From: Saprospiraceae bacterium
Lineage (GTDB): Bacteria > Bacteroidota > Bacteroidia > Chitinophagales > Saprospiraceae
Reading direction: 5' to 3'
Assembly: GCA_020629535.1 (NCBI GenBank)
Contig: JAHDDD010000007.1
Location: 1 to 33,723, forward strand
DNA length: 33,723 bases
The notes beneath the pieces were generated by a model. The model did not search any database, had not been told where the DNA came from, and saw nothing but the letters and a program-made list of their open reading frames with translations. The translations under genes and the position numbers were made by a program. Positions 17,025 to 25,837 of this stretch are shown one piece after another (position 1 is the stretch's first letter; each line of letters opens with the position of its first letter).

Positions 17025-18194
17025 CTAGCTTTGTCGCTCTAAGTATTTTATATACATTTCAACTTTTCTGGTGGATTTTCCAGAAGCTTTGTTTTTTTCT
17101 AAAATGGTGTTTGCTACGGTCATTGCTTTTTCTTTTTGTCCGTTTTCCATCAACACTTTTGCGTAAGATAAGAATTCATCTTCTGAACATTCATCACATT
17201 TAATCAATTCATCGTACCACTCAAACATATCAGACTTTGCCTTCTCATTTTTTCTATAAAAACCTTGTACATCTGATATGAGCGTTGCATAGGTTTCATA
17301 TTTCTTTCCTGACTTTTTGAAATATTTTTTAGCATACTTTGACCATCCTTCATAATCTTCAAATGCCTTAGCATATTTCATCAATGCTTCATATTCAAAA
17401 ATAGATGCGTTTGATGGGTTTGCTTTTTTCATTTTTTCGATGGACTCCGCAACCAGATCTTCATATTCGTATTCGATTGCTTTATCAATGGTTTTATTGC
17501 AAGCAGATTTTATTTTTTCTTCAAATACTTCTTTAGAACTTACTGCAATAATCTCCTTTTTCATATCAACGAACTGATCGAATAATTTGGAGTCCGCTTC
17601 TGTTGTTGCTTCCAACAAAAATTTCGCTTTCTGCTCTTTTGTAATGTCTGGCTTCTCTCTCAAATATGTATTTGCCACTTTACCAGAAGGCTTTCCAACT
17701 TTGTTTAGCTCCTTTAAATATTTGTACACGAGTTCATAATCTCTTTTGCCTTCTTCCCATTGAACTGCATAATCTTCCGTTCTATCATCCATGCTCAACA
17801 CTGTCTTCCCAAGCTGAAGGAATTCATTTTCTCTTTTAGCTCCAACTACCTTCTGGACAACATCTCCTTTGTCATTGATAAAGTACATGGTCGGATAAGC
17901 AGAAACCGGATATTTCTTTCCAAATCTCATACCTGCTTCCTTCTCCATATCCAACTTCATATTAATGAAGTGTTTATTATAAAATTCACCAATTTCTTCA
18001 ACCGGAAAAATCTTATTTGTCATCATCTTACAAGGACCACACCAGGTAGTATAACAATCTATGAATATCATTTTTTCTTCCTCTTTGGCTTTCACCAATG
18101 CTTCATCCCAAGTACCTTTGAAAAACTCAATTCCTTGAGCTTGAATCAAGAATGGCAAACCGAAGAAAAAAACGAATAGCAAATTCAATTTCAT
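17025..18194 (-). CDS. Exported thioredoxin-family protein (CGPC) with helical C-terminal region
   Basis: A 389-aa paralogue of the gene downstream. The signal peptide is residues 1-20 (MKLNLLFVFFFGLPFLIQAQ), followed by a thioredoxin domain (about 25-140) with YTTWCGPCKMM (Cys52, Cys55) and the cis-Pro segment VSAYPTMYFIN. The rest (about 145-389) is Lys/Glu-rich alpha-helical sequence with TPR-like repeats. The CGPC active site is that of reducing thioredoxins, so a periplasmic thiol reductase or oxidoreductase chaperone is likely. It is the first gene of a two-gene operon (9-base gap), and 150 bases without a gene separate it from rffA upstream. Bacteroidota often encode such Trx-plus-helical-repeat proteins; their targets are not known to me. 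Confidence 0.85.
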   Translation of the reverse strand: MKLNLLFVFFFGLPFLIQAQGIEFFKGTWDEALVKAKEEEKMIFIDCYTTWCGPCKMMTNKIFPVEEIGEFYNKHFINMKLDMEKEAGMRFGKKYPVSAYPTMYFINDKGDVVQKVVGAKRENEFLQLGKTVLSMDDRTEDYAVQWEEGKRDYELVYKYLKELNKVGKPSGKVANTYLREKPDITKEQKAKFLLEATTEADSKLFDQFVDMKKEIIAVSSKEVFEEKIKSACNKTIDKAIEYEYEDLVAESIEKMKKANPSNASIFEYEALMKYAKAFEDYEGWSKYAKKYFKKSGKKYETYATLISDVQGFYRKNEKAKSDMFEWYDELIKCDECSEDEFLSYAKVLMENGQKEKAMTVANTILEKNKASGKSTRKVEMYIKYLERQS

Positions 18195-18344
18195 AATTAC
18201 TTAATTAACTACTTACTTTCAATTTAAGGACAAGTAGTGGGATTAACAATGTAGTTGGAATTTCCTTTGCGGAATGAAAGGTTCTAGACATTTTCAAACC
18301 ACAAATCTCGCATTATTTAGATGATTTTTCAAATTATACTGTTT

Positions 18345-19478
18345 TTAGTCTTCACAATAGTTTTTCACCCATTTTATGATATAATTAATGTCAACTTCCG
18401 CCAAATGCAGATGTAAGGGTAATCTGACAATGCTCTCACTAAATTTTACAGCATTTTTTAGTTCCGGTCCATAATATTGATCCTTAAAAAACGGGCTCAG
18501 ATGTAGTGGCAAATAGTGGAATGTCGCCCAAATGGATTTCAAGTTTAAGAAGTTTAAAATCTCTTTTTGAGATTCCTCTGAATTCATCAACAAATAGAAG
18601 ATGTGTGCATTGTGATCACAAAATTCAGGTAGAGTCGGTAATGAAATCTCTTCATTTATATTCTCAAAAGCACTTCTGTATGTATTCCAAATTTCAATTC
18701 TTTTTTCATTGATGAATTGGAGATTTTCCAACTGTCCTAGCAACATGGCTGCATTCAAATCAGACAATAAATAGGATGCGCCTTTGTCTACCCATTCGTA
18801 TTTATTAATAACGCCTTGTCTGAATTTATTTCTGTTGGTTCCTTTCTCTAGTAGAACACATGCTCTTTCAAAATATCGTTCATCATTGACTATCAATGCT
18901 CCACCTTCTCCGCAGGTGATATTCTTTGATTCATGAAAAGACAAGGTTGAGAGATGACCGAAAGAACCAATCTTTTTATTCTTATAATTTGCCCCAAGAC
19001 CATGTGCGGCATCTTCTATTAGAACCAAATTGTGATTTTCAGCAAGTTGTCTCATTTGATCAACACCTACGCCCATACCGGCATAATCAATAAACACTAT
19101 TGCACGTGTTCGATTATTGATCAAACTTTCAACAGATTCGAGACTTAGATTTGGATGGTCTGATTGGCTATCTGCAAATTTCAACGTAGCTCCATGCAAC
19201 AAAAAAGCATTGGCCACCGAGACAAATGCAAACGACGGTAGTATAACCTCATCTCCTTCTTTTAGGTCAAGTAGCAAGGCACACATTTCTAATGCATCTG
19301 TGCACGATGTTGTTAATAAGGTTCTCTCAAAACCTAGTTGCCGATCAAACCAATCTTGACATTTTTTTGTAAAAGGACCCTGCCCGGAAATGAAGTTTTG
19401 TTGGATAGCTTCCTGGATGTATGCCATCTCATTGCCTTGGATATAGGGTCTGTTATAATATATACGGCCTACCGCCAT
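18345..19478 (-). CDS. rffA: dTDP-4-amino-4,6-dideoxygalactose transaminase
   Basis: A 377-aa PLP enzyme of the DegT/DnrJ/EryC1/StrS family, matching the RffA/WecE subgroup in length and motifs. It aminates dTDP-4-keto-6-deoxyglucose with glutamate to give dTDP-4-amino-4,6-dideoxygalactose for surface glycans. Visible signatures are the N-terminal FNKP-like YYNRPYIQGNE, the cofactor-binding LTTSCTDALEM, EDAAHGLGA, the internal aldimine Lys185 in SFHESKNITCGEGGA, and the subgroup-typical EKGTNRNKFRQG and GASYLLSD. It is cytoplasmic. It sits alone, without the dTDP-sugar genes that usually accompany it, downstream of the C25 peptidase gene and separated from it by a strong terminator (19497-19526). 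A function in the O-antigen or anchor lipopolysaccharide pathway is an inference. Confidence 0.9.
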   Translation of the reverse strand: MAVGRIYYNRPYIQGNEMAYIQEAIQQNFISGQGPFTKKCQDWFDRQLGFERTLLTTSCTDALEMCALLLDLKEGDEVILPSFAFVSVANAFLLHGATLKFADSQSDHPNLSLESVESLINNRTRAIVFIDYAGMGVGVDQMRQLAENHNLVLIEDAAHGLGANYKNKKIGSFGHLSTLSFHESKNITCGEGGALIVNDERYFERACVLLEKGTNRNKFRQGVINKYEWVDKGASYLLSDLNAAMLLGQLENLQFINEKRIEIWNTYRSAFENINEEISLPTLPEFCDHNAHIFYLLMNSEESQKEILNFLNLKSIWATFHYLPLHLSPFFKDQYYGPELKNAVKFSESIVRLPLHLHLAEVDINYIIKWVKNYCED

Positions 19479-19490
19479 GTAGTCTCTTTA

Positions 19491-19526
19491 AAAAGCAAAA
19501 GGAGACAATTTACACTGTCTCCTTTT
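19491..19526 (-). terminator. Strong intrinsic terminator after the C25 peptidase gene
   Basis: AAAAGGAGACA (19497-19507) and TGTCTCCTTTT (19516-19526) form a perfect 11-bp stem with an 8-base loop. On the minus strand the stem ends in TTTT and continues GCTTTTT, a good U tract. It lies 9 bases beyond the C25 peptidase stop and 18 bases before the rffA start, so it should end peptidase transcripts and leave rffA to its own promoter. The flanking A/T runs would allow activity on the other strand too. Confidence 0.85.
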
Positions 19527-19535
19527 GAAAAATTT

Positions 19536-22500
19536 TTATCTCATGATGACCAGTTTTCCAAAACCTTTTTTGAAAAAGTCATCTGCATCACCCAGACTGA
19601 AAGCATCCAGATCTGAGTCTATGTCTGTATAAAATTTATAGATATAAACGCCATTGGCCAATCTAGAGCCATATTCATCTCGTCCATCCCATTTATATTC
19701 TGATCGATTCACACCAATGTGAATGGGTCCCAATTCTTCTTGGGTGATTTCTCTGACTACCTTTCCTGAAACGGTCATAATCTTGATATGATAGTTTTGA
19801 GGAACCTGACTTCCTGTCAAAGTAAAGATGAATTCCGTTTGTGTTGAAAATGGATTGGGATAATTCAACACATTTGAAATCATATCTTCTTCGTACACCT
19901 TGAAACTGATCGAGAATTTTTGATCACCGGAGAAATTGCCAGAAGCATCTTTCCCTTGAATGAACAATGTATATTCTCCTTCTATGAAAGTTGGACTGAA
20001 TTCCAAACATGCCTGATTGTCATTGACATCTGAGGCTGGAATGAAGTTAACTTCAGGAGAATTCAAATCAATCTCCACCGGATCTGTTTGTCCTGGCGAT
20101 AACAATGTCAATTGGAAATCATCAATATTCTCTAACAATAAATTTGAGTTTATATCAGACAAGACAACCTTGATAAATGGCTCTGAAGAGACTATGTCTC
20201 CATCCAAAATTCTGACACCGTCGAAGGTTACATCAAGCAATGGATTGACATTATCTCCGGCTACATAGAAAGACAAGATTCCCAAATTGTTGAAATCATA
20301 TTGTTCTGGCTGATCTTTATCGGGATTGATTTCCACTCTCAATTTATAAGGACCATTCAAGTCGGTCGTTTCTTTTTCAAAACTGTCACCGATAGAGGCC
20401 GAAGCTTGTAAAGGAGACTTTCTTTTGCTCTCAAAAATCTCGTTGTTTTCATTATCAATGATCGTATAATGCACCAACATACTGTCCATATTGGTTGAGC
20501 TTACATTGTCTATCGTATAAGTCAAGTTTAATTTCTCTCCTCGCTTTATTGTATCTGCATGGAAACTAAATTGATCCTGTGTATTCAGTACCGCTTCTGG
20601 TAATGGTTCATAAACCACTCTCCAGTAATCAAGATCAAATGAAGTATGTGAAATTGTATCTCTCGAAAACAACTCAAGTTTCAAATACGGATATACGTTA
20701 GGGTTAACCGGAGAAAGATCAAATTCCTGACTATTGACAGATTGTACAAGTACGTCTTCTGTTCCGTTTCCTTGAATACCGGTGATGCTTATGTTGTAAA
20801 TATCTTCATTGGCTTCAAAGCCCTCAAGGTTCCAAAGGAATTTATTCCACTTAGCAGCCGGTCCTATTACTGTTGAGTACATATCACCCTCAAACCATCT
20901 TACGTTGATAGGATAAAAAATATCTAATTTCCTTTCTCCTGCTATTCCAATTTCTTCTTTGAGTACTTCTCCTCCTTGTTGCCATGCCAATGAATATTGA
21001 ACAGTATTATTTACCAATGATCTGATAAGGGTTGAACCTTTGCTTTCAAACACTTGAAATAATTCTTCCTCCCATTCTCCAGGCTTATAATCATTATAGA
21101 GAGATTGTACTGTGGTCATGATGACATAATAATCATCAGGAATTTCATTAGAAACAAAATTAACCACCTCTGCCCTTTCTTCAGGAGAATCTGTTCTGAA
21201 CTGCCATACCGCTCTAAAACCATCAGCTGGCAAAATACTCGGTTGTGGATCAGAACCGAAAGGTCCATTGGCAGGGCAAGGTAAATGTTCTCCTGAAATA
21301 GGATCAATTACGAAAAAGTATATTCCTGAAGGAAACTCATTAGTTGGGAAAAATCCACCTAATCTTTCTTGATTAAGAAAATACTCATGGTCGTTGACTC
21401 CTACTTCCCAAATTGTATTGTTTATTCTGTATTCAAATGTTGAATTTGAATAATTAAAGTTTCTTGTTGTACTATCAATGCCTAAAGTCTTAAAGTCATC
21501 TTTTAAATATTGATATAAATGACTTTGATTCCATCCACTTTCATATTGATCAATATGAATAAAAGAACTATAATTCCAATCTGTTTCAACTTCAGAATTG
21601 GCTGCTTTTACTCTCCAATAATAAACTTGGTTTTCTAGGTATTGTACGTTTGGTTGCCACGAGACCAATCCTCCATTGGCAGATACACTGGCTGCTTGTT
21701 TCAGTGGGCTATTGAATAGCTCTGTTGTGTCTATTTCAATTTCATAATCTCCTGGATCAACAAAGGCATTACCTGTTGAAGACAGCAATGTTAGATCTTC
21801 CTCATTGGTAATCGCAAATTCATAAGGATAAAATGGAATTGGATTATTACTCAAAGCGAAGAAACAAAAGCCTTCAATTTGATAAGCATCTTTTAGTGTA
21901 TTGTTTGCCTCGGCATCCGGTCCTGGCTCTTCCTTAATGGTGTTATCATAATCAATAAATACATCGATCACATTTTTTCCGATGGCGGAAATCATGTCTA
22001 TAGGAATGGTAGCACATACTTCTTCTCTATTCCAAGGAGTCGAAGCAGAAAAGTAAAATGTGTCTTGTGTTGAAATATTGGAATGGACCAAATAATAATT
22101 CATGGTATCTGTAATAGCAGAACCAATATTTACAATATCAAAACAAATGTCTATACTATCCAATCTTCCAGATACTACTTCCGGCACTGTTCTGAATGTG
22201 CTAAAATCTGGAACAAAATCTGGACCAGGCAAAGGATTGATAACCAATGCAGGATCACCATGCAAAGTTAGTTGCTGCTGCAAGGTGCTTACTTGGAAAT
22301 TGTTGTTGTTTGTATTTTGAATCATTGATTCTCTTAGAATCTCTCCAATTGGTCTTCCATAAAAATCATCTCCTAACAAATCATAGGCATATCTACCGTG
22401 CAAATATTGAGGATTCACATACGCCACACCAGAAGAAGCTACAAATGCAACCGCTCCTTTTTCAGGTTCAAGCACAAATTTCTCACTAATACCTTCAGAT

Positions 22501-24485
22501 GTTGTGTGAATATTTCCAGAGTGACAACCAAGTGAAAAAATGACAGGTGTCTTCCCTTCATTGTCAAACTGAGAAGGGTCTTCAATACTAAAATCGAAAG
22601 TGCCCACTGCGGAATGGCCAAAGAAAGTGATGATACTAGTTCCGTCATTTATTTTATCAATAATCGATTGTGATAATGAAGTTTGGATCGGATCAGAAGT
22701 CGTTTTTGCAAATGTTGTAACATTAGCACCAAACTTTGGCTCTTCTAAAACTTCACCCATATCATCCAACCAAGTTCTCAGGATGTCTTGAATCAGTGGG
22801 TCTCCACCACTCAAGTGAACAACTTCTTTCATCCAAGACCTCCCTTCGATACTTTGACCCCAAACGGATTGGTCTTCAAAAACTTTGACTTTATTAAGAT
22901 AAGCCCCAATCTGTTCTCTGGAGGTAGCTGCATATCTTCCTACAGCAACAATTGGAAATGTAGTGCCGCGTTCTGCAAACATGAGGTGATCTGCTCCAGG
23001 TTCTCCATGTGTCGGCACGTAGCTAACCAAATTTGGATCATTTCTTATTTCCCCATATTCATAACCTTTGCCAATGATGAATACATGTTTCCAATCAGGC
23101 CACAAGTCTCTAACATACATTGCCCAATTGTTGATTCCAATTGAATGTTGGTCAACTCCATAGCCAAATTGATCTCTGATGTCTTCAATTTCCACAACGG
23201 CAACATTGTAAGAATCTCCAAGTGGCGTTTCTCTAAATGATCCATATTCATTAATCCAGTTTGTACCTGTGACATCAAGCTTATTCAATTCTCTGCTGGT
23301 GAGAATGACATAATCTGGAGATTCATTTCCATAATTTCTGAAGAAATGTTGCTTCAGATTATCAATAGTTTTAGGCTGTGAGTAGATAATTATGTCTCTT
23401 TTTGTCAATGCTTGTGGCAATGCAAATTTTACCACTCCACCTTCCAGTGAAGATTCTAGTCTCACACCATTGGTTCTATCTAGTACAACAGGTGCTCCTC
23501 CTTGAGCCGCAAATCCTTGAACTTCGAAATATTTCTTAAATCCATGCATTGGAAATGGAAATCTAAATTCTGATTGATTGCTTGCCTGAAATTCTCTTGG
23601 GTAACGTAGGAGCGCATACGATATACTGTTCAAATCATAGTTGCTTGCAGTTCCTTTTAAGACCAGCTTGTTGTTGTTTTTGATATCAGAAGTCAATATG
23701 TCAAAGTCGAGCTGTTCAACTACATAGGCATTTCCAGGACGAGTATCCAAAAGATCATCATTAAACTCTACGTGTACAATGTGGTTACCTGCGTTTGTAC
23801 CATACCTGAAAAAGAGTTTAGAGTTTGGATTTCCTGGTGCAACATTTGTTGGATTGAATTCAACTGTATTTTGTTGAAGCAACATGGTTCCAAATCCTTC
23901 CGTTGTGAAGAAGTTAGAATATCTTACTTGTTCTTCATTAATGACCGGACTTACATGGAAGTGATTGAAGACTTGTTTGTCTTCATGTAAATAAAAAGGC
24001 TCGGCTTGGAGATTTCCGGTTAAATCATTTGAGATAGTTTCATAGCGGGCATTATTGTTTGAGCCGACTTGCCATGTTAAGAAATACGGTCTCTCGTCTG
24101 TAAACATACTGTGATTGGGGTTCAACTGTTGTGTTGTCCAATCTTCGTAAAGTGTACGATCTAGGGTGCCATCATTTTTGAGTCCAAAAAACTCAATGTA
24201 ATCTCCTGATGAAAACTGACCTTCTTTACTTACGTGAATCATTACTTGTTCTCCGTAAGTGAAAAGTTGAATTTCACTTCCTTTTACGTCAGCTGGAAAC
24301 CCATTGGCAGTCAGTTGATCATATCTGATGCGATAAATCCCATCTTCATTGACTGTAAACTTGATGTAGGATTTATTGAGGTCAACCCATTCGTTTCCGT
24401 ATAGAGACTGACCGTTGTAGTTCATTTGTGCTTGGAGACTTCCACAACCAAGCATAAGAATCAATAGAAAAAATTGAATTTTCAT
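19536..24485 (-). CDS. Large C25 (gingipain/PorU-like) cysteine peptidase with FlgD-like C-terminal domain
   Basis: A 1649-aa exported protein with a lipoprotein-like or plain signal peptide (MKIQFFLLILMLGCGSLQAQ). The start is the ATG at 24483-24485; an in-frame TTG three codons upstream is less likely. A long N-terminal beta region (about 20-380) precedes a caspase-like C25 domain (about 390-770) with catalytic His624 in FFGHSAVG and Cys654 in SLGCHSGNIH, a 30-residue spacing close to that in gingipains. Then come Ig/adhesion-type domains, an ILEI-like segment (about 1075-1135, GFRAVWQFR), more Ig-like domains, and a C-terminal FlgD-type Ig domain (YKWDGRDEYGSRLANGVYIYKF). PorU, the T9SS sortase that removes sorting domains and attaches cargo to anchor lipopolysaccharide, is a C25 enzyme of about 1100-1300 aa. 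This protein may be a large PorU-like variant or a separate surface protease. No other T9SS component lies nearby. Confidence 0.85.
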   Translation of the reverse strand: MKIQFFLLILMLGCGSLQAQMNYNGQSLYGNEWVDLNKSYIKFTVNEDGIYRIRYDQLTANGFPADVKGSEIQLFTYGEQVMIHVSKEGQFSSGDYIEFFGLKNDGTLDRTLYEDWTTQQLNPNHSMFTDERPYFLTWQVGSNNNARYETISNDLTGNLQAEPFYLHEDKQVFNHFHVSPVINEEQVRYSNFFTTEGFGTMLLQQNTVEFNPTNVAPGNPNSKLFFRYGTNAGNHIVHVEFNDDLLDTRPGNAYVVEQLDFDILTSDIKNNNKLVLKGTASNYDLNSISYALLRYPREFQASNQSEFRFPFPMHGFKKYFEVQGFAAQGGAPVVLDRTNGVRLESSLEGGVVKFALPQALTKRDIIIYSQPKTIDNLKQHFFRNYGNESPDYVILTSRELNKLDVTGTNWINEYGSFRETPLGDSYNVAVVEIEDIRDQFGYGVDQHSIGINNWAMYVRDLWPDWKHVFIIGKGYEYGEIRNDPNLVSYVPTHGEPGADHLMFAERGTTFPIVAVGRYAATSREQIGAYLNKVKVFEDQSVWGQSIEGRSWMKEVVHLSGGDPLIQDILRTWLDDMGEVLEEPKFGANVTTFAKTTSDPIQTSLSQSIIDKINDGTSIITFFGHSAVGTFDFSIEDPSQFDNEGKTPVIFSLGCHSGNIHTTSEGISEKFVLEPEKGAVAFVASSGVAYVNPQYLHGRYAYDLLGDDFYGRPIGEILRESMIQNTNNNNFQVSTLQQQLTLHGDPALVINPLPGPDFVPDFSTFRTVPEVVSGRLDSIDICFDIVNIGSAITDTMNYYLVHSNISTQDTFYFSASTPWNREEVCATIPIDMISAIGKNVIDVFIDYDNTIKEEPGPDAEANNTLKDAYQIEGFCFFALSNNPIPFYPYEFAITNEEDLTLLSSTGNAFVDPGDYEIEIDTTELFNSPLKQAASVSANGGLVSWQPNVQYLENQVYYWRVKAANSEVETDWNYSSFIHIDQYESGWNQSHLYQYLKDDFKTLGIDSTTRNFNYSNSTFEYRINNTIWEVGVNDHEYFLNQERLGGFFPTNEFPSGIYFFVIDPISGEHLPCPANGPFGSDPQPSILPADGFRAVWQFRTDSPEERAEVVNFVSNEIPDDYYVIMTTVQSLYNDYKPGEWEEELFQVFESKGSTLIRSLVNNTVQYSLAWQQGGEVLKEEIGIAGERKLDIFYPINVRWFEGDMYSTVIGPAAKWNKFLWNLEGFEANEDIYNISITGIQGNGTEDVLVQSVNSQEFDLSPVNPNVYPYLKLELFSRDTISHTSFDLDYWRVVYEPLPEAVLNTQDQFSFHADTIKRGEKLNLTYTIDNVSSTNMDSMLVHYTIIDNENNEIFESKRKSPLQASASIGDSFEKETTDLNGPYKLRVEINPDKDQPEQYDFNNLGILSFYVAGDNVNPLLDVTFDGVRILDGDIVSSEPFIKVVLSDINSNLLLENIDDFQLTLLSPGQTDPVEIDLNSPEVNFIPASDVNDNQACLEFSPTFIEGEYTLFIQGKDASGNFSGDQKFSISFKVYEEDMISNVLNYPNPFSTQTEFIFTLTGSQVPQNYHIKIMTVSGKVVREITQEELGPIHIGVNRSEYKWDGRDEYGSRLANGVYIYKFYTDIDSDLDAFSLGDADDFFKKGFGKLVIMR

Positions 24486-24533
24486 TTCTGTCAAGGGTTT
24501 CTGTAATTTGCTTAAAATAAGACTGTTGTAAGA

Positions 24534-24547
24534 CGGTCAATTGACCG
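24534..24547. promoter_or_regulatory. 14-bp perfect palindrome, candidate operator
   Basis: CGGTCAATTGACCG reads the same on both strands. It lies 49 bases upstream of the C25 peptidase start, inside the 269-base divergent region shared with the GT2 operon (24486-24754). The size and symmetry fit a dimeric regulator site, and no T tract follows, so it is not a terminator. No regulator gene is adjacent, and no second copy was noticed in the window. Confidence 0.4.
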
Positions 24548-24616
24548 ATTACAAAGGGTATCTCAAATTGGTACGTTGTTGGGAATGAATTAAGAACTCA
24601 AAAATAATCAGAATTC

Positions 24617-24649
24617 GTGAGAAATGTGGTCATTTTCACTACCTCTCAC
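24617..24649. repeat. Short inverted repeat in the divergent intergenic region
   Basis: GTGAGA (24617-24622) and TCTCAC (24644-24649) are 6-base inverted arms around 21 bases. It lies between the palindrome and the GT2 gene. It is short enough to arise by chance. Otherwise the 24486-24754 stretch is AT-rich, contains no open frame of note, and I see no tRNA in it. Confidence 0.25.
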
Positions 24650-24754
24650 CAATAAAATTCATCATAATCCACTCCTAACTGTTTGTCTGCGATTTAGTAA
24701 CGCAAAAAATTGAGTATCTATACACAATCACTTAAGTTTTTTTTGAATTAGGCA

Positions 24755-25837
24755 ATGATTGTTGGGTTTATAGCTGTAATAGTACAATTGGTATTCTGGT
24801 ACTTTGTTTTTTCCAAATTGCTAATATTGTCTTCTGCACACCATGCTACCCCATCAAATGTAAAGCGGCCGTCAGTTTCTGTCGTGATTTGTAATAAAAA
24901 CGGGGCCAATTATCTTGAGAACCTAATATTGAAAATAAGTCAACAAAGCGTTCAAGCCGAAATTCTAATCATCGATGATTTTTCTACCGATGATTCCATC
25001 AATGTTCTAGAAAAACTAAAGACGAATTATCCACAACTCAAGGTTTTTATTTGCGAAAAAGACATTCCTGGAAAAAAATACGCTTTGCGACAAGTCTTGA
25101 AAAAAGTGGATACCGAATGGGCGCTTCTTACTGATGTAGATTGTGTTCCTAAGAGCTATCAATGGATAGAAAGAATGTTGAATGCCGCCTCTAATACAAA
25201 ATCAATTGTCCTCGGCTTTAGTCCACATCAAAAAACTGCTGGCTTTCTCAACAAATGGATCAGATATGAAACCTGGCTTACTGCGGTCCAATATTTATCT
25301 TGGGCTGCACATGGTCATCCTTACATGGGAGTTGGTAGGAATGTTATGTATCACAAATCCATTTTTTCAAAAATTGACTTGCTCGAATCTCATCAAAAAT
25401 ATGCTTCGGGCGACGATGATTTGTTTATCAATATGCTTGCGAATCGAAAAAATACATCCTTATGCATTTCTCCTGATTCATGGACCATCTCCGAACCCAA
25501 ACATTCATGGAAAAATTATAAGAAGCAAAAGATTCGTCACCTTAGTGTTGGTAGCTTGTATAAAAAGAAAGACATCATGTGGTTGACTGTGTTCTCTATC
25601 AGTCTGATAATCATATACCTGGCCATTTTCTATCTAACCCTTTCAGGTCAATGGAAACTTGGTATTTTACTTTGGTTAATTCGAATCATCTTGCTATTTC
25701 CAATTGTTGTATTACTATTTAGAAAATTGGACATGAGAGATCTTATTCCTTTTTGGATTCCTCTAGATCTTTTGACTGCATGTTTTTATCTATATTTTTC
25801 AATCTTTACTATCAAAAGAAACAAAGTAGATTGGTAA
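24755..25837 (+). CDS. Family 2 glycosyltransferase, membrane-anchored
   Basis: A 360-aa GT-A fold glycosyltransferase with a membrane anchor. There is an N-terminal transmembrane helix (residues 1-25), then the GT2 domain with the nucleotide-binding start SVVICNKNGANYL, ILIIDDFSTDDS (about 70-81), the metal-binding DVDC (about 127-130), GVGRNVMY and the catalytic-base-type GDDDLF (about 219-224). A W-x-S-EPKHSW segment follows, then two or three C-terminal transmembrane helices (about 270-350). It should transfer a sugar from a nucleotide donor to a lipid or polysaccharide at the cytoplasmic face. It is the first gene of a plus-strand operon: its stop overlaps the rsmG start. The link with rsmG is unlikely to be functional. 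Confidence 0.88.
   Translation: MIVGFIAVIVQLVFWYFVFSKLLILSSAHHATPSNVKRPSVSVVICNKNGANYLENLILKISQQSVQAEILIIDDFSTDDSINVLEKLKTNYPQLKVFICEKDIPGKKYALRQVLKKVDTEWALLTDVDCVPKSYQWIERMLNAASNTKSIVLGFSPHQKTAGFLNKWIRYETWLTAVQYLSWAAHGHPYMGVGRNVMYHKSIFSKIDLLESHQKYASGDDDLFINMLANRKNTSLCISPDSWTISEPKHSWKNYKKQKIRHLSVGSLYKKKDIMWLTVFSISLIIIYLAIFYLTLSGQWKLGILLWLIRIILLFPIVVLLFRKLDMRDLIPFWIPLDLLTACFYLYFSIFTIKRNKVDW

Noticed and set aside
17760-18179. 139-aa open frame opposite the thioredoxin gene
   Set aside because: It is antisense to a gene with clear thioredoxin motifs, and its His/Phe/Ile-rich translation is typical of a shadow frame.
22788-23144. 118-aa open frame on the plus strand opposite the C25 peptidase
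   Set aside because: It is antisense to a strongly supported long gene and its composition looks like a shadow frame.
24486-24754. Small RNA or tRNA in the divergent intergenic region
   Set aside because: I found no cloverleaf or tRNA signature, and the only structures seen are the palindrome and a weak inverted repeat.
25753-25830. Longer start for rsmG
   Set aside because: It overlaps the last membrane helix of the glycosyltransferase out of frame and does not match RsmG N-termini.
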